A stretch of DNA of 64,000 nucleotides. It comes from Chrysomallon squamiferum (Eukaryota; Mollusca; Gastropoda; Neomphalida; Peltospiridae). Within the stretch, counting starts at the first letter, position 1. Each line of letters starts with the position of its first letter. Both the position numbers and the translations under genes were made by a program. The stretch lies in the NCBI GenBank assembly GCA_012295275.1, contig CM022676.1, positions 12,533,660 to 12,597,659 on the forward strand, given 5' to 3'. The notes under the pieces were generated by a model, which was not told the DNA's origin, did no database searches, and was given only the letters and a program-made list of their open reading frames with translations. This document shows, piece by piece, positions 61,993 through 64,000 of the stretch.

Positions 61993-64000
61993 ATGGGTGT
62001 ACAGATAAACTGCGTTTTCATCCTTTCTGTGTTTGTCATTTTGCTGACAACTTCTGAAGGTAATGTAATTACTGGCATTAAACATTTCTAAACCTTATTG
62101 AAAATAAAATTAATTTCATAACAAAATGTATGAGTGATAGTTAATTATTATTAAAGTAATAAAATACAATCATTTGCAGACTAGGACTATTTAAGATATA
62201 TAAAGCATGAGTACAATTTTTAAACAACATCAAGTGTTTTATAAAGGAAATAATGACATTTGGCTAAAATATGTCACTTGGAAATCTGCACTCAAATATT
62301 CTAGAGTTATACTCAGAAAATTCTATACTGGGTCAGAGCCAAATCTCTCTCTAATTGAGTATATGTACTAAAAGTGGCTCAGGATTGAATATTCAAACAG
62401 CAGAAAAATCATCTAAAACATGACAACTTACAGCTTCCTTCCTCTTTGAAATTATCGAAAAACGGCAGCTTGCATATTCTAGAGGATGTGATTGTTGTAC
62501 CAATACTATTTTTGAATACAGACTATAGCAATAGGTGGAACTTGTAAACTATGCACAAAAAGATGTTTATACTATTACTTTCCCATTATATTTACTTTAT
62601 TTATTTATTTATTTTTATTTATTTGTTAATATTATTATTAATATTAATCAATATTTATCTCCCACAAAAACAAACACACCATGCCACAACTAACTTAACA
62701 GATCTGTACGTATATAAAGTATGGTATATTAAATGTACAAGACAAATTCTGAGATCATATAACGAAAACTGTTAATTTGTATTATTTTTTTTTTCTTTAA
62801 TAGTATTTCCTTTCTTTCAGTGTCTTCATCTTTGGAGACAGTATTATTGTTATGTTTTTATTAACGTTGTTTATTTATTTATTTATTTATTTATTTATTT
62901 TATTGATTTCTGAGATCTCATCTTTTCACAACCCGTGCGCGTAAACCGTTCGGGGTTCTGCGAAAACTCCAGCTAATTACCTTGTTACCCTTCCTTTTTA
63001 TTTCTACTGTGAAAGGGTATAAAAATGAGTGAAAAAGTGGGATCAAATAAGAAACCAAAAACATATCACTTGTATTGGGAATGGGAGCAGGAGTTTTTTC
63101 CACAATGTTAAATTCGAAATAAGTTTGTTTGGTGTGTCAATTTAAGATCTTTTGGACTGTTCGGAAAGAAAGTACAACACTAACTACTCTCCGAAAAGTG
63201 AGCTAAGGAAGATAAATAGGAAGATACAAAAATTATAGCTGTCTGGACAACAGTCATTTTTCTCACACCTGACTTCAAAATCGAACACAGCCACCGAAGA
63301 ATCCTTCAGCGTGATTCATTCCATCATCGACCACAGCAAGCCTTACAGGATAGAGAGATGATAAGAAAGGCATTTGTTGAAGTAGCTGACTCATTGTTTC
63401 AGGAGAAAACGGAAATATTATTTTCAAGCATAGCTCTCGAACTATCAAGAAGCACAGTTAAATGATAAATACATGCAGACACAGTCTTTTTGATTTCATT
63501 TATTAAAATCTAGCTCCAATTCACAAAATTGCAAAAGACATTCAAAGTCTATTGGATTTGTTAAACATTTGCTTTCACATTTGATTGGCATGGTCACCAA
63601 GGAAACCTTTCTAAACTTAAACAAAACACGTAAGTGGATACAGCTACAGCATTCGTGGTTTCAGTGTTACACAAAGAATTTCCATAACAACAACAAAAAC
63701 AAATTTTAGTTGTTTTTTATTTTACACAGGTGTAACACAAATGAAACTTACAGCGGGAAAAGCTTTCAATAAACGTCCTTTCAGCCTCACTTGTGAAGTA
63801 ATAAATGGCTCAGTAAGTGGTGCTCTAGAGATCACCCGTCCCGTAGGGGATCGTTGTCCAGTGTGATAACTCATTTGATATCAGCAACTGTGATACCCAG
63901 ATCCCGGGATATTCTGTTATTGCATCCACCAGTAACACATACACACTAAATGTTGCCAGCTTGAATCCCAAAAATGATGAGGGAATTTGGACATGTACCG
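61993..64000 (+). pseudogene. gene 5B, partial, frameshifted IgV exon
   Basis: The signal-peptide exon (61993-62059) is intact. The IgV exon starts at 63730 (acceptor TTTACACAG) and runs off the window. Against copy A two G are missing (GTAGGGGATC against GTAGGGGGGATC). The frame then reads PVGDRCPV and TGA, which truncates the protein inside the Ig domain. The rest of the exon is otherwise the same as copy A. Confidence 0.65.
63024..63466 (+). pseudogene. BED-type hAT transposase relic in intron 1 (B)
   Basis: The same relic as at 51408, with small differences (one T fewer in the EQEFF part, shifting the frame earlier). It marks the duplicated unit as older than its present divergence. Confidence 0.5.

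Larger units (their letters stand above)
56786..64000. repeat. 11.6-kb-spaced direct duplication, copy B
   Basis: The second copy of 45128-52386, running off the window end inside the gene 5B IgV exon. Gene lesions differ between copies: the splice acceptor is lost in A, and frameshifts are found in B. Confidence 0.95.

Overview
The window is eukaryotic and almost certainly animal DNA. It is AT-rich, full of microsatellites (TAA, CT/GA, CA, TA, poly-A), and its coding parts are short exons with GT-AG borders. Its proteins are immunoglobulin-superfamily (IgSF) cell-surface molecules with signal peptides, Ig and fibronectin-III-like domains, a membrane segment and tyrosine-motif tails. My guess from repeat style and gene content is a lophotrochozoan, perhaps a gastropod mollusc; this is inference and no taxon-specific marker was seen. 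Exons were built by hand from reading frame, splice consensus, intron phase and similarity between copies inside the window. Most are not visible as long ATG-to-stop ORFs.

Layout. (1) 1-5.2 kb: no gene; two candidate inverted-repeat transposons and simple repeats. (2) 5.2-11.7 kb, minus strand: six copies (two intact, four decayed) of a small signal-peptide first exon with its upstream block; no receptor body follows them inside the window. (3) 12.6-23.1 kb, minus strand: gene 1, a complete receptor (signal peptide, IgV-like, an Ig domain split by a phase-0 intron, five C2-like Ig domains, FN3-like, membrane segment) whose tail stops after six residues. Two alternative first exons lie at 22.5 and 23.0 kb. 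(4) 24.5-27.9 kb, minus strand: gene 2, a tandem paralogue with a broken ectodomain that keeps tail exons carrying an ITAM-spaced tyrosine pair. (5) 29.0-29.8 kb, plus strand: gene 3, only the membrane and tail exons, with several YxxL motifs. (6) 30-44.9 kb: a repeat-rich graveyard with orphan exons of the same families, an hAT transposase relic and a duplicated 1.2-kb block. (7) a 200-N gap at 44928-45127. (8) 45.1-54.1 kb: a divergent pair of small IgSF genes that probably encode GPI-anchored proteins. (9) 56.8-64.0 kb: a near-identical second copy of that pair, cut by the window end.

How they fit together. Nearly all domain exons are phase 1-1, the layout that lets Ig exons be shuffled. 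The IgV exon and the unusual split Ig domain occur in gene 1 and in the GPI-type minus gene, so the whole window looks like one expanding and decaying family: long receptors with tyrosine tails, truncated receptors without tails, and short lipid-anchored forms. By analogy with vertebrate leukocyte receptor clusters this could be an innate immune receptor locus; the analogy is inference, while the exons and motifs are read directly. No tRNA, rRNA or CRISPR array was recognised.
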